A stretch of 64,000 bases of DNA from Streptomyces sp. NBC_01294 (GTDB taxonomy: Bacteria; Actinomycetota; Actinomycetes; Streptomycetales; Streptomycetaceae). The notes under the pieces are model-generated. The model was not told the origin of the DNA, did not search any database, and saw only the letters and a program-made list of their open reading frames with translations. This document shows, in pieces, positions 1-8,404 of this stretch (the stretch's first letter is position 1; each line of letters opens with the position of its first letter). Both the position numbers and the translations under genes were made by a program. The stretch is from contig NZ_CP108423.1 of assembly GCF_035917235.1 (NCBI RefSeq), forward strand, positions 3,723,001 to 3,787,000, in the 5' to 3' direction.

Positions 1-1212
1 CTGGACCTCTCGCTCCAGCACTGGGCGGCCGACGGGCTCCTCGCCATCTTCTTCTTCGTCGCCGGCGTCGAGCTCAAGCGCGAACTCGTCGCGGGCGATC
101 TGCGCGACGCCAAGGCGGCCGCGCTCCCGGTGATCGCCGCCCTGTGCGGCATGGCCGTCCCCGCGCTGGTCTACGTGGTGGTCAACACCGCCGGCAGCGG
201 CTCGATGGCCGGCTGGGCGGTCCCGACCGCCACCGACATCGCCTTCGCGCTCGCCGTCCTCGCCGTCATCGGCACCTCGCTGCCCTCGGCCCTGCGCGCC
301 TTCCTGCTGACCCTCGCGGTCGTCGACGACCTCTTCGCCATCCTGATCATCGCGGTGTTCTTCACCCAGGAGATCGACTTCCTGGCGCTCGGCGGCGCGG
401 TCGTGGGCCTGGCCCTCTTCTGGTTCCTGCTCCACCGGGGCGTCCGCGGCTGGTACGTCTACCTCCCGCTCGCCCTGGTCATCTGGGGCCTGATGTACAA
501 CAGCGGCGTCCACGCCACCATCGCCGGCGTGGCCATGGGCCTGATGCTCCGCTGCACCCGCAGGGACGGCGAGCAGCAGTCCCCCGGCGAGCACATCGAG
601 CACCTGGTCCGGCCCGTCTCGGCCGGTCTCGCCGTGCCCCTGTTCGCCCTGTTCTCCGCCGGGGTCTCGCTCTCCGACGAGGCCATCGCCCAGGTCTTCA
701 CCCGGCCCGAGACCCTCGGCGTGGTCCTCGGCCTGGTCGTCGGCAAGACGGTGGGCATCTTCGGCGGCACCTGGCTGGCCGCCCGCTTCACCAGGGCCGA
801 GCTGAACAAGGACCTCGCCTGGCCCGACGTGCTCGCCGTGGCCTCGCTCGCCGGCATCGGCTTCACCGTCTCCCTCCTGATCGGCGAACTCGCCTTCACC
901 GGCGACCCGGTCCTCACCGACGAGGTCAAGGCAGCCGTCCTGATCGGGTCCCTGATCGCCGCCGTGATCGCGTGCGTCATGCTCAAGCTCCGCAACCGCA
1001 AGTACAAGGCGCTGACCGACGCCGAGGAGCGCGACGAGGACCTCGACGGCATCCCGGACATCTACGAACAGGACAATCCCGACTACCACCTGCGGATGGC
1101 CAAGATCTACGAGGACCGGGCCGCGGAACACCGCCGCAAGGCCGAGGAGGCGGGCGCCGCCGCGCTCCAAACCGCGGCCGGGTCCACCACCGAGGGCGAC
1201 CGTCCGGCATGA
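1..1212 (+). CDS. nhaA: Na+/H+ antiporter NhaA (5' end outside window)
   Basis: Exchanges external protons for cytoplasmic Na+ or Li+ across the cell membrane, for pH and salt homeostasis. The frame is open from the first base, so the start and roughly the first 60 residues by comparison with E. coli NhaA are missing; 403 codons are visible. The ion-site signature is present: TATDIAFAL near visible residue 77 and VVDDLFA near residue 107, whose paired Asp are the transport residues of NhaA. About ten hydrophobic segments follow. The last 60 or so residues are hydrophilic (DLDGIPDIYEQD, then a Glu/Arg/Ala-rich end), a cytoplasmic tail that E. coli NhaA lacks. The next gene starts 55 bases downstream on the same strand. 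Confidence 0.95.
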   Translation: MDLSLQHWAADGLLAIFFFVAGVELKRELVAGDLRDAKAAALPVIAALCGMAVPALVYVVVNTAGSGSMAGWAVPTATDIAFALAVLAVIGTSLPSALRAFLLTLAVVDDLFAILIIAVFFTQEIDFLALGGAVVGLALFWFLLHRGVRGWYVYLPLALVIWGLMYNSGVHATIAGVAMGLMLRCTRRDGEQQSPGEHIEHLVRPVSAGLAVPLFALFSAGVSLSDEAIAQVFTRPETLGVVLGLVVGKTVGIFGGTWLAARFTRAELNKDLAWPDVLAVASLAGIGFTVSLLIGELAFTGDPVLTDEVKAAVLIGSLIAAVIACVMLKLRNRKYKALTDAEERDEDLDGIPDIYEQDNPDYHLRMAKIYEDRAAEHRRKAEEAGAAALQTAAGSTTEGDRPA

Positions 1213-1267
1213 TCTGACTGACGACGCAGGACAGCCGCCCGGCAGCAGACGACAGAGGGAGAGAGCG

Positions 1268-1726
1268 ATGAGCGCAGTGGACCAAGGGGCACAGGGAGCC
1301 GAGCGCACACTCGGCCAGCTGGTCGCCTCGGCCACCGCCGAGATGTCCGCGCTGGTGCACGACGAGATCGCCCTCGCCAAGGCGGAGATCCGCGAGGACG
1401 TCAAGCGCGTGGGCAGCGGTTCCGCCTCCCTCGTCGTCGCAGGAGTGTTCGCGGTCTTCTCCCTGCCGGTGCTGACGTTCGCCGCGGCGTACGGGATCCA
1501 CAACCTGGGGCTCGGGCTCGCCTGGTCCTTCCTCATCGTCGGCGCCGCGTTCCTGCTCATCGCGGGTGTGCTCGCGCTGATCGCCGTACGGAAGTTCAAG
1601 AAGATCAAGCCGCCGGAGAAGTCCATCGCCTCCGTCAAGCAGACCGCCGCGCTCGTCGGGACCGTCAAGCCGCACCCGCGGCCGGTGAGTGACAAGGCTG
1701 TGGGTGTGGCACGCTCGTCCTCATGA
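1268..1726 (+). CDS. Holin-fold (DUF1469-type) two-helix membrane protein
   Basis: A 152-residue membrane protein of the phage-holin-like family common in actinobacterial chromosomes. The N-terminal 50 residues are amphipathic and charged (EIALAKAEIREDVKRVG). Two hydrophobic helices follow at about residues 55-80 and 88-112, then a basic cytoplasmic tail. A purine-rich ribosome binding site (gagggagagag) lies just before the ATG. The stop overlaps the next start as ATGA, so translation is coupled to the hydrolase. The family name comes from fold similarity; nothing nearby suggests a prophage or lysis function. The real role is unknown, with envelope stress or membrane organisation as guesses. 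Confidence 0.85.
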   Translation: MSAVDQGAQGAERTLGQLVASATAEMSALVHDEIALAKAEIREDVKRVGSGSASLVVAGVFAVFSLPVLTFAAAYGIHNLGLGLAWSFLIVGAAFLLIAGVLALIAVRKFKKIKPPEKSIASVKQTAALVGTVKPHPRPVSDKAVGVARSSS

Positions 1727-2685
1727 CAGCAGCGCCCACTCCGGACTCCAGCGTTCCCCCCACGGCCGCCACGGCCGTACGGCTCGACCTGCCCGGCGGG
1801 CGAGCGGTGACGCACCGGGACGTGGCCGCCAACGGCGCCCGCTTCCACGTCGCCGAGGTCGGTGACGGGCCGTTGGTGCTGCTGCTGCACGGCTTCCCGC
1901 AGTTCTGGTGGACCTGGCGGCACCAGCTGACCGCGCTCGCCGACGCCGGATACCGGGCGGTCGCGATGGACCTGCGCGGCGTGGGCGGCAGCGACCGCAC
2001 GCCGCGCGGCTACGACCCCGCCAACCTGGCGCTCGACATCACCGGGGTCGTACGGTCCCTCGGCGAGCCGGACGCCGCGCTCGTCGGGCACGACCTGGGC
2101 GGGTACCTGGCCTGGACGGCGGCCGTGATGCGGCCCAAGCTGGTGCGCCGGCTCGTCGTCTCCTCCATGCCGCATCCGCGCCGCTGGCGCTCCGCGATGC
2201 TGTCGGACTTCGGGCAGACGCGGGCGAGTTCACACATCTGGGGCTTCCAGCGTCCGTTCGTCCCCGAGCGGCAGCTCGTCGCCGACGGCGGGGCCCTCGT
2301 GGGGGACCTGATCCGGGAGTGGTCGGGTCCGCGGCCGCCCGAGGAAGAGGACCTCGCCGTGTACCGGCGGGCCATGTGCATCCCGTCCACCGCACACTGC
2401 TCCGTCGAGCCGTACCGCTGGATGATGCGGTCGATGGCGCGGCCGGACGGACTCCAGTTCAACCGGCGGATGAAGCGGCCGGTGCGGGTGCCGACGCTGC
2501 ACCTGCACGGTTCGCTCGACCCGGTGATGCGCACGCGCAGTGCGGCCGGTTCCGGCGAGTACGTCGAAGCCCCGTACCGGTGGCGGCTGTTCGACGGCCT
2601 CGGGCACTTCCCGCACGAGGAGGACCCGCTGGCCTTCTCTACCGAGCTGGTGAACTGGCTCAAGGACCCCGAGCCGGACCGCTGA
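1723..2685 (+). CDS. Alpha/beta hydrolase, epoxide-hydrolase-like
   Basis: A soluble 320-residue alpha/beta hydrolase. The oxyanion-hole HGFPQFWWTWR (about residues 49-59) is the HGFP/W pattern of epoxide hydrolases and haloalkane dehalogenases. The nucleophile elbow is VGHDLGGYLAW (about 122-132), with Asp as nucleophile, which favours an epoxide hydrolase or dehalogenase over a serine esterase. The acidic residue fits HGSLDPVM and the His fits GLGHFPHEE near the C-terminus. It overlaps the upstream membrane gene by four bases. The substrate cannot be told from the sequence. Confidence 0.9.
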   Translation: MTAAPTPDSSVPPTAATAVRLDLPGGRAVTHRDVAANGARFHVAEVGDGPLVLLLHGFPQFWWTWRHQLTALADAGYRAVAMDLRGVGGSDRTPRGYDPANLALDITGVVRSLGEPDAALVGHDLGGYLAWTAAVMRPKLVRRLVVSSMPHPRRWRSAMLSDFGQTRASSHIWGFQRPFVPERQLVADGGALVGDLIREWSGPRPPEEEDLAVYRRAMCIPSTAHCSVEPYRWMMRSMARPDGLQFNRRMKRPVRVPTLHLHGSLDPVMRTRSAAGSGEYVEAPYRWRLFDGLGHFPHEEDPLAFSTELVNWLKDPEPDR

Positions 2686-2755
2686 CCGCCGGACGGCCGC
2701 AGCGCCGTCCGTACGGCCCGGCCGGAGCACCGTCCACCCGGCGAACGAGCGGCAG

Positions 2756-2784
2756 TTGACTCATACGCTCGTCTTACGAACATT
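2756..2784 (+). promoter_or_regulatory. Candidate promoter for small gene at 2861
   Basis: A TTGACT hexamer (2756-2761) is followed after 17 bases by AACATT (2779-2784), a reasonable housekeeping-sigma pair in an AT-richer patch of an otherwise GC-rich intergenic stretch. A perfect 12-base palindrome GGCCAATTGGCC lies just downstream at 2802-2813 and could be an operator. No experimental support is visible. Confidence 0.3.
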
Positions 2785-2860
2785 CAATTGCCCGGCGCAT
2801 AGGCCAATTGGCCGCGCCTGACGGGATTACCGACCTTGGGGCACGGGCACAGCTCGGAGT

Positions 2861-3034
2861 ATGAGCTGGACGCACGACTACGGTGACACCGCGCACGAAC
2901 GACGCTCGGCAGCTACGCCGGGCACCCACGAGAGGGCCGGCCGGCACGGCCACGACCTCCGCCTCGGGATCCCCCGCATCCTGCGCCGCCGGGCCCGCTG
3001 GGTCTCCGCGCGCCTGCGCCATCCACGGACGTAG
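2861..3034 (+). CDS. Small basic protein, unknown function
   Basis: A 57-residue frame starting MSWTHDYGDTAHERRS and ending in an Arg-rich helix-like segment (GIPRILRRRARWVSARLRHPRT). Third positions are mostly G or C. A GGAG lies directly before the ATG, closer than usual. It has its own candidate promoter and runs convergently towards the marP gene. I do not recognise a family. A basic amphipathic tail could bind membrane or nucleic acid, but that is only a guess. It may also be non-coding. Confidence 0.4.
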   Translation: MSWTHDYGDTAHERRSAATPGTHERAGRHGHDLRLGIPRILRRRARWVSARLRHPRT

Positions 3035-3136
3035 GGACCCGGCGGGAGCGGCGTCTCAGGGGGTGCCGGACCCGGCGGGAGCGGCGCGCCTCACAGGGCA
3101 CCGGACCCGGCGGGAGCCGTGCCTCAGAGGGCGCAG
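3035..3136. repeat. Three-copy tandem repeat, period 33-35 bases
   Basis: The unit GGACCCGGCGGGAGCSGYG begins at 3035, 3068 and 3103. The first copy starts immediately after the TAG of the small gene and the last runs to the 3' end of the marP gene. The DNA between units is also partly conserved (a CTCAsAGGG-like segment). Confidence 0.8.
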
Positions 3137-4335
3137 CCCTGGCTCTCGACCCGACGGTCGGCGGTCTTGCCGATGCGGATGTCGTCCTGGATCTCGTCCA
3201 CCGTCAGCGCGTAACCGGTGTTCGGGTCGTCGAGGGACTTCGCGAAGACGACCCCGTAGACCCTCCCGTCGGGCGTCAGCAGCGGGCCGCCGGAGTTGCC
3301 CTGACGGACCGTCGCGAACAGCGAGTAGACGTCCCGTCGGACCGTACCGCGGTGGTAGATGTCCGGGCCGTTCGCGTTGATCCGCCCGCGGACACGGGCC
3401 GCGCGGACGTCGTACGCGCCGTTCTCCGGGAAGCCGGCGACGATCGCGTCGCTGCCGCTCGCCGCGTCCTTGTCGGCGAACTCCAGCGGCGGGGCCTTCA
3501 GCTTGGGCACGTCCAGGACGGCGATGTCGCGCTCCCAGTCGTAGAGCACGACCTTGCCGTCGTACAGCTTGCCCTCGCCGCCGATCTGCACGGTCGGCTC
3601 GCCGACCCCGCCGACGACGTGCGCGTTGGTCATCACCTTGCCGGGCGCGAAGACGAAGCCCGTGCCCTCCAGCACCTTGCTGCAGCTGGGCGCGGTGCCG
3701 ACGACCTTCACGATCGAGCCCTTGGCGACCTGGGCGACGGGGCTGCGCGCGAGCAGCGGGTCGGGCGCCTGCACCTCGGTGATCGGCTCGTTGGAGAACG
3801 GGCTGAACACCTGCGGGAAGCCGCTCCGCGCGAGGGTGGAACTGAACTCGGAGAACCAGGTGTTCGCCTGCTCGGGCAGGACCCGCGACACGCCCAGGAG
3901 CACCTTGGAGTTGCGGACCTCCTTGCCCAGGGTGGGAAGCGAGGTACCGGCGAGCGCCGACCCGATCAGCCAGGCCACCAGCAGCATCGCGACCACGTTG
4001 ACCAGGGCGCCGCCGGTCGCGTCGAGCGCGCGCGCCGGCGACCACGTGATCTGGCGGCGGAGCTTGCTGCCGAGATGGGTGGTCAGGGCCTGGCCGATGG
4101 AGGCGCAGATGATGATCACAACGACGGCGATCACCACCACCGTGGTGGACACCTGGGTGCCGTTGTCCGTCACCCGGTCCCAGATCAGCGGCAGCAGGGC
4201 CACGGCGACGAGGCCACCGCCGAGGAAGCCGATCACCGACAGGATGCCGACGACGAACCCCTGGCGGTAGCCGACGATCGCGAACCACACGGCCGCGAGC
4301 AACAACAGGATGTCCAGCACGTTCACGTGGGCCAC
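3124..4335 (-). CDS. MarP-type membrane-anchored serine protease (CvpA + trypsin fold)
   Basis: A 403-residue periplasmic-facing protease. The N-terminal 160 residues carry four hydrophobic segments of the CvpA/colicin V production family and anchor the enzyme. The trypsin-like domain follows with a complete triad: His in MTNAHVVGG (about residue 238), Asp in YDWERDIAVLDV (about 267) and Ser in RQGNSGGPLLT (about 343). Two Cys (in PSCSKV and at the C-terminal ESQGCAL) may form a disulfide. Mycobacterial MarP is needed for acid and oxidative stress survival; the same role here is inferred. The gene lies 4 bases beyond the NUDIX gene on the same strand, matching the mycobacterial order nth-nudix-marP. 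Confidence 0.93.
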   Translation of the reverse strand: MAHVNVLDILLLLAAVWFAIVGYRQGFVVGILSVIGFLGGGLVAVALLPLIWDRVTDNGTQVSTTVVVIAVVVIIICASIGQALTTHLGSKLRRQITWSPARALDATGGALVNVVAMLLVAWLIGSALAGTSLPTLGKEVRNSKVLLGVSRVLPEQANTWFSEFSSTLARSGFPQVFSPFSNEPITEVQAPDPLLARSPVAQVAKGSIVKVVGTAPSCSKVLEGTGFVFAPGKVMTNAHVVGGVGEPTVQIGGEGKLYDGKVVLYDWERDIAVLDVPKLKAPPLEFADKDAASGSDAIVAGFPENGAYDVRAARVRGRINANGPDIYHRGTVRRDVYSLFATVRQGNSGGPLLTPDGRVYGVVFAKSLDDPNTGYALTVDEIQDDIRIGKTADRRVESQGCAL

Positions 4336-4339
4336 CGTC

Positions 4340-5074
4340 TCATGCGCGCCAGTCGAGCGGGACGTGCCGCGAGCGGTCCCATGGGCGCTCCCAGCCCGCG
4401 AAGTGCAGGATCCGGTCGATCACCCCGGCCGTGAAACCCCAGACCAGAGCCGATTCGACGGTGAATCCCGGCCCAAGGTGGCCGCTCGGGTGGACGGTCG
4501 TGACGCGGTGCTCGGGATCCGTGAGATCGGCCACGGGAACCGTGAAGACCCGGGCCGTCTCGCCCGGGTCCACGGCGCCGACGGGGCTGGGCTCGCGCCA
4601 CCAGCCGAGGACCGGGGTCACGACGAACTCGCTGACCGGGATGTAGAGCCGGGGCAGCACCCCGAAGAGCTGGACACCGGAAGGATCGAGTCCGGTCTCC
4701 TCCTCGGCCTCGCGCAGCGCGGCGCGCAGCGGGCCGGTGGTGTGCGGGTCGCCGTCCTGCGGGTCCAGCGCTCCGCCCGGGAAGGACGGCTGGCCCGCGT
4801 GCGAGCGCAGGGTGCCGGCGCGCTCCATCAGGAGCAGCTCGGGGCCGCGGAGGCCCTCGCCGAACAGGACGAGCACGGCGGACTGCCGCCCGCGGCCGTC
4901 CTCGGGCGGCAGGAACCGGCTCAGCTGCCCCGGCTGGACCGTCTGCGCGGCCGCGACGACGGGGTCGAGCCAAGCGGGCAGGCCGTCCGCGCTGAGGGCG
5001 ATGGCGCCGTCCTCGCGGACTCCCGCTGCCGTCTCGTCCCGTGTATCGCTCCCGCTACCGCGCGTCATAGGCAT
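4340..5074 (-). CDS. NUDIX hydrolase, CoA pyrophosphatase type
   Basis: A 244-residue NUDIX enzyme, predicted to hydrolyse CoA or related nucleotide pyrophosphates. The NUDIX box is complete: GGALDPQDGD at the start, then REAEEETGLDP, with the Glu residues that bind metal. The preceding GQPSFPGG segment is typical of the CoA-pyrophosphatase group. A second ATG two codons in is also possible. It sits immediately upstream of marP (4-base gap) and downstream of nth, forming a three-gene cluster conserved in actinobacteria. Confidence 0.9.
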   Translation of the reverse strand: MPMTRGSGSDTRDETAAGVREDGAIALSADGLPAWLDPVVAAAQTVQPGQLSRFLPPEDGRGRQSAVLVLFGEGLRGPELLLMERAGTLRSHAGQPSFPGGALDPQDGDPHTTGPLRAALREAEEETGLDPSGVQLFGVLPRLYIPVSEFVVTPVLGWWREPSPVGAVDPGETARVFTVPVADLTDPEHRVTTVHPSGHLGPGFTVESALVWGFTAGVIDRILHFAGWERPWDRSRHVPLDWRA

Positions 5075-5146
5075 CCCTGTCCGTGAGCTCCCACACCGCC
5101 AAACGCGGTGCGGGTACCGAATCGTTCCTCAGGTGCGGCGCCATTG

Positions 5147-5196
5147 CGGGGCTCCGCCCCGAACCACGCGCCCCAAACGCCCGGCGAGGCCGGATT
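5147..5196. repeat. Streptomyces GC-rich intergenic repeat (inverted copy)
   Basis: A copy of the short repeat also present near 36.0 and 40.5 kb, here in the opposite orientation. It starts with the hairpin GGGGCTCCGCCCC and ends in CCCCAAACGCCCGGCGAGGCCGG. It lies in the 180-base gap between the nth and NUDIX genes. Confidence 0.7.
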
Positions 5197-5255
5197 TGCG
5201 CCCCGCGCCGCAGAGGCCGCCCCGGCCCCGGCAGCCGAGGCGGCCCGGGCCGCGC

Positions 5256-6191
5256 TCAGGACGGCGCCGGGGCGCCCCCGAGCGGCGGGGCCGGCAGGCC
5301 CGGGTAGCCCGGGGGCGGGGACAGCCGCTGGCCCGGCTGGCCGCCCTTCTCGTACTTGAGCAGCTTCTTCGCCTTCTCGGGGTCGATCTCGCCCTCCCCG
5401 TACGCCGGGCAGAGCGGGGCGATCGGGCAGGCCCCGCAGGCTGGCTTGCGGGCATGGCAGATGCGGCGGCCGTGGAAGACGACCCGGTGCGAGAGCATCG
5501 TCCACTCGCTCTTCGGGAAGATCGCGCAGATTTCCGCCTCGACCTTCTCCGGATCCTCCTGCTCGGTCCACTTCCAGCGGCGCACCAGCCGGCCGAAATG
5601 GGTGTCCACGGTGATCCCCGGGACCCCGAACGCATTGCCGAGGACCACGTTCGCGGTCTTGCGGCCCACTCCCGGCAGCGTCACCAGGTCCTCGATCCGG
5701 CCCGGCACCTCCCCGCCGAAGTTGTCCCGCAGGGCCTGCGAGAGGCCGAGCAGGGACCTGGACTTGGCCCGGAAGAACCCGGTCGGCCGGATGAGCTCCT
5801 CCAGATCCTCGGGATTGGCCGCGGCCATGTCCTCGGGGGTCGGGTAGGCGGCGAAGAGGGCCGGGGTCGTCTGGTTCACCCTCAGGTCGGTGGTCTGTGC
5901 GGACAGCACCGTCGCGACGAGCAGCTCGAAGGGATTGCGGAAGTCGAGTTCCGGATGGGCGTACGGATAGATCTCGGCCAGCTCGCGGTTGATCCGCCGA
6001 GCCCTGCGCACCATGGCCAGGCGCGATTCCGGCGTGGCGGCCTTCGGTTTCTTGGCCGAAACTTTGCCCTGAGGGGTCGCGGCACTCTTCGCGGACGCCT
6101 TCACGAGGGCATGTTCGCCCACGGCTGAATTTTGGGTCTCCGTCACTCCTGCGGACCCCTTGGCCTGTGCTCTCACCGGCTTATTGGACAC
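5256..6191 (-). CDS. nth: Endonuclease III (DNA glycosylase/AP lyase)
   Basis: Removes oxidised pyrimidines from DNA and cleaves the abasic site in base excision repair. The helix-hairpin-helix [12 protein letters not shown] (about residue 170) holds the catalytic Lys, and [11 protein letters not shown] holds the catalytic Asp. The four-Cys iron-sulfur loop is intact with spacing C-X6-C-X2-C-X5-C in [17 protein letters not shown]. At 311 residues it is longer than E. coli Nth (about 211): there is a 70-residue basic, low-complexity N-terminal extension and a Pro/Gly-rich C-terminal tail. A later start is possible because the extension is poorly conserved in type. It is divergent from crp. Confidence 0.95.
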   Translation of the reverse strand: MSNKPVRAQAKGSAGVTETQNSAVGEHALVKASAKSAATPQGKVSAKKPKAATPESRLAMVRRARRINRELAEIYPYAHPELDFRNPFELLVATVLSAQTTDLRVNQTTPALFAAYPTPEDMAAANPEDLEELIRPTGFFRAKSRSLLGLSQALRDNFGGEVPGRIEDLVTLPGVGRKTANVVLGNAFGVPGITVDTHFGRLVRRWKWTEQEDPEKVEAEICAIFPKSEWTMLSHRVVFHGRRICHARKPACGACPIAPLCPAYGEGEIDPEKAKKLLKYEKGGQPGQRLSPPPGYPGLPAPPLGGAPAPS

Positions 6192-6373
6192 CCGGCCAGC
6201 CTAAGGCCGGGCGCTGACACCCGCCCGGACCTCAGGTAACACCACCCCGATTGGCCTCTCGCCGCACAGCACGGCCGTCCGTCCGGCATCCTTGTGATTG
6301 ATCGCACTGTTTGAGCCGTCCGGCAAAATGGGGAGCACGGTCCCCTGAGCTGGTCGACATAGGAGAGAGACTC

Positions 6374-7048
6374 GTGGACGACGTTCTGCGGCGCGCCCCG
6401 CTCTTCGCGGCGCTCGATGACGAGCAGGCCGCGGAGCTCCGCGCCTCCATGGGCGAGGTGACCCTCGCACGCGGTGACGCCCTGTTCCACGAGGGCGACC
6501 CCGGCGACCGGCTGTATGTCGTGACCGAGGGCAAGGTGAAGCTGCACCGCACCTCCCCCGACGGCCGCGAGAACATGCTGGCCGTCCTCGGCCCCGGCGA
6601 GCTGATCGGCGAGCTGTCGCTCTTCGACCCGGGCCCGCGCACCGCCACCGCCACCGCGCTGACCGAGGTCAAGCTGCTCGGCCTCGGCCACGGCGACCTG
6701 CAGCCCTGGCTCAACGCCCGGCCCGAGGTCGCGACCGCGCTGCTGCGCGCCGTCGCCCGGCGCCTGCGCAAGACCAACGACCAGATGTCCGACCTGGTCT
6801 TCTCCGACGTTCCCGGCCGCGTGGCGCGGGCGCTCCTCGACCTGTCGCGCCGGTTCGGCGTGCAGTCGGAGGAGGGCATCCACGTGGTGCACGACCTCAC
6901 GCAGGAGGAGCTCGCACAGCTCGTCGGCGCCTCGCGCGAGACCGTGAACAAGGCCCTGGCCGACTTCGCGGGCCGCGGCTGGCTGCGCCTGGAGGCGCGT
7001 GCCGTGATCCTGCTGGACGTGGAGCGCCTCGCGAAGCGCTCCCGCTGA
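6374..7048 (+). CDS. crp: Crp/Fnr-family transcription regulator Crp
   Basis: A 224-residue cyclic-nucleotide-type regulator. Residues 10-120 form the cNMP-binding beta roll (GDALFHEGDPGDRLYVV, then GELIGELSLFDPGPRTATATA, which matches the phosphate-binding cassette). The C-terminal winged helix has a recognition helix around SRETVNKALADF. I chose GTG at 6374 because AGGAGAGAGA ends just before it and the protein then begins VDDVLRRAPLF as in other streptomycete Crp proteins; an upstream in-frame ATG at 6311 lacks this signal. Streptomyces Crp controls germination, development and antibiotic synthesis. A strong terminator follows. Confidence 0.95.
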   Translation: MDDVLRRAPLFAALDDEQAAELRASMGEVTLARGDALFHEGDPGDRLYVVTEGKVKLHRTSPDGRENMLAVLGPGELIGELSLFDPGPRTATATALTEVKLLGLGHGDLQPWLNARPEVATALLRAVARRLRKTNDQMSDLVFSDVPGRVARALLDLSRRFGVQSEEGIHVVHDLTQEELAQLVGASRETVNKALADFAGRGWLRLEARAVILLDVERLAKRSR

Positions 7049-7068
7049 CGCTGGTCCTGGCGGTTCGA

Positions 7069-7095
7069 GGGGTCCTGCCCGATGGGCGGGGCCCC
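7069..7095 (+). terminator. Intrinsic terminator after crp
   Basis: A 12-bp stem (GGGGTCCTGCCC pairing with GGGCGGGGCCCC, including two G-T pairs) has a three-base loop and is followed by TTT. It starts 21 bases after the crp stop codon. Confidence 0.75.
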
Positions 7096-7180
7096 TTTCG
7101 CGTGCCCGGGTGCGGCGCCGTTGCCGCGCTCTGCCCCCGAGCCCCGGCGCCGGCACGGCCGACCCGTGCACAGTGGATGC

Positions 7181-7981
7181 ATGGAGCGCAGGGGGCTGGA
7201 CGCGTGCGGGTACTTCGAACGGGAGGGATCCCTCGGGCTCGTGCAGGACGAGTTCAGGAGCGTCGTGGCGGCCGCGCGGGAGCAGATCGGCGAGGCATAC
7301 GGGAGTCGGCTGCACAGCGCGTACCTCTACGGGTCCGTGCCGCGGGGGACGGCCCGGCCCGGGCGGTCCGACCTCGACCTGCTGCTCGTCCTGCACCACG
7401 CGCCCTCCGATGACGACCGGGACACTGCCGAGGTGCTCGCGCGCGGCCTCGACGAAGACTTCCCGGAGGTCGACGGGGTCGGCATCCTGCTCCAGGGCAA
7501 GGCCGCCGTACTGAGCGAGGCGGAACGATTCGACCTGGGGTGGTTCCTCGCCTGCCTGTGCACCCCGCTGCTCGGCGCGGACCTGGCCGAGCACCTGCCG
7601 CGCTACCGCCCGGACGGCCTGCTCGCCCGCGAGACCAACGGCGACCTGGCCGACGTACTGCCCCGGTGGCGCCGGCAGGTGCAGGAGGCGTCGGGCCCCG
7701 GGCAGTACCGGAAGCTGAGCCGGCTCTTCGCCCGGCACCTGGTGCGCACCGGCTTCACGCTCGTCATGCCCCGGTGGGGCGGCTGGACCAGCGACCTGGC
7801 CGAGTCCGCGGAGGTCTTCGGCACGTACTACCCCGAGCGCGCGGCCCAGATGCGGGCCGCGGCCGCGGTGGCGCTGGATCCGGTCGAGGACCCGGCCGTG
7901 CTGCGCACGTACGTCGAGGACCTCGGTCCGTGGCTCGCGGACGAGTACACGGCCCGCCACGGCACGAAGACGCCGCGCTAG
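7181..7981 (+). CDS. Nucleotidyltransferase-fold protein (Pol-beta superfamily)
   Basis: A 266-residue protein with the nucleotidyltransferase core LYGSVPRGTARPGRSDLDLLLVL (about residues 48-70, GS-X10-DxD pattern), which binds metal and NTP. A mostly helical C-terminal region follows with a FARHLVRTGF segment. The layout resembles aminoglycoside adenylyltransferases, but the resistance-enzyme signatures are not clear and the substrate is unknown. I chose the ATG at 7181 (MERRGLD); in-frame sequence upstream is Pro/Arg-rich and lies in the crp terminator region. It converges on the L7/L12-like gene. Confidence 0.8.
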   Translation: MERRGLDACGYFEREGSLGLVQDEFRSVVAAAREQIGEAYGSRLHSAYLYGSVPRGTARPGRSDLDLLLVLHHAPSDDDRDTAEVLARGLDEDFPEVDGVGILLQGKAAVLSEAERFDLGWFLACLCTPLLGADLAEHLPRYRPDGLLARETNGDLADVLPRWRRQVQEASGPGQYRKLSRLFARHLVRTGFTLVMPRWGGWTSDLAESAEVFGTYYPERAAQMRAAAAVALDPVEDPAVLRTYVEDLGPWLADEYTARHGTKTPR

Positions 7982-8101
7982 GGACCGCACGGGTCCGCAC
8001 GGTCACTCGGGGCGTCCCGGGCCGCCTCAGGGGCCCTCAGCCGCCCCAGGAGCGCTCCGCAGGCCCAGGGATGCTCCACGGCCCCAGGGGCCTCAGGAAC
8101 C

Positions 8102-8404
8102 TCAGGGCTTCTTGACGGTGACCGCGAGGGCGTCGACGGCCAGCTTGGCCTCCGCCAGGCCCGCGCCCGTGATCCGGCGGTAGGCCTTGATCGCCGAGAT
8201 CTCCCGGTCGGCCATGAGCAGGGCGCGTACCTCGTCCATCCCGGCCGGCTCCGGCTCCTCGATGCCGAAGTGGTCCAGCACCAGCGCCAGGCGACGCTCC
8301 GTCCGGTCCGCCTTGAGCTGCAGGCTCTGCACCCGGAGGGTCACGGTCGAGGTGATCCACCCGGCGGTGGCGACCAACGCGACCAGCAGGAACACGGTGT
8401 TCAT
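8102..8404 (-). CDS. Membrane-anchored protein with L7/L12 C-terminal-like domain
   Basis: A 100-residue protein. An N-terminal hydrophobic helix (MNTVFLLVALVATAGWI) anchors it in the membrane. The C-terminal 45 residues (VRALLMADREISAIKAYRRITGAGLAEAKLAVDALA) match the ribosomal L7/L12 C-terminal fold with its Ala/Lys-rich helices. This is a small family in streptomycetes and not the ribosomal stalk protein, which lacks a membrane helix. Its function is unknown. The start overlaps the stop of the MBL gene as ATGA, so it is the last gene of a three-gene coupled run. Confidence 0.85.
   Translation of the reverse strand: MNTVFLLVALVATAGWITSTVTLRVQSLQLKADRTERRLALVLDHFGIEEPEPAGMDEVRALLMADREISAIKAYRRITGAGLAEAKLAVDALAVTVKKP

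Noticed and set aside
1268..1726. Prophage holin/lysis gene
   Set aside because: No endolysin, structural or integrase gene nearby; this family is widespread in actinobacterial chromosomes.
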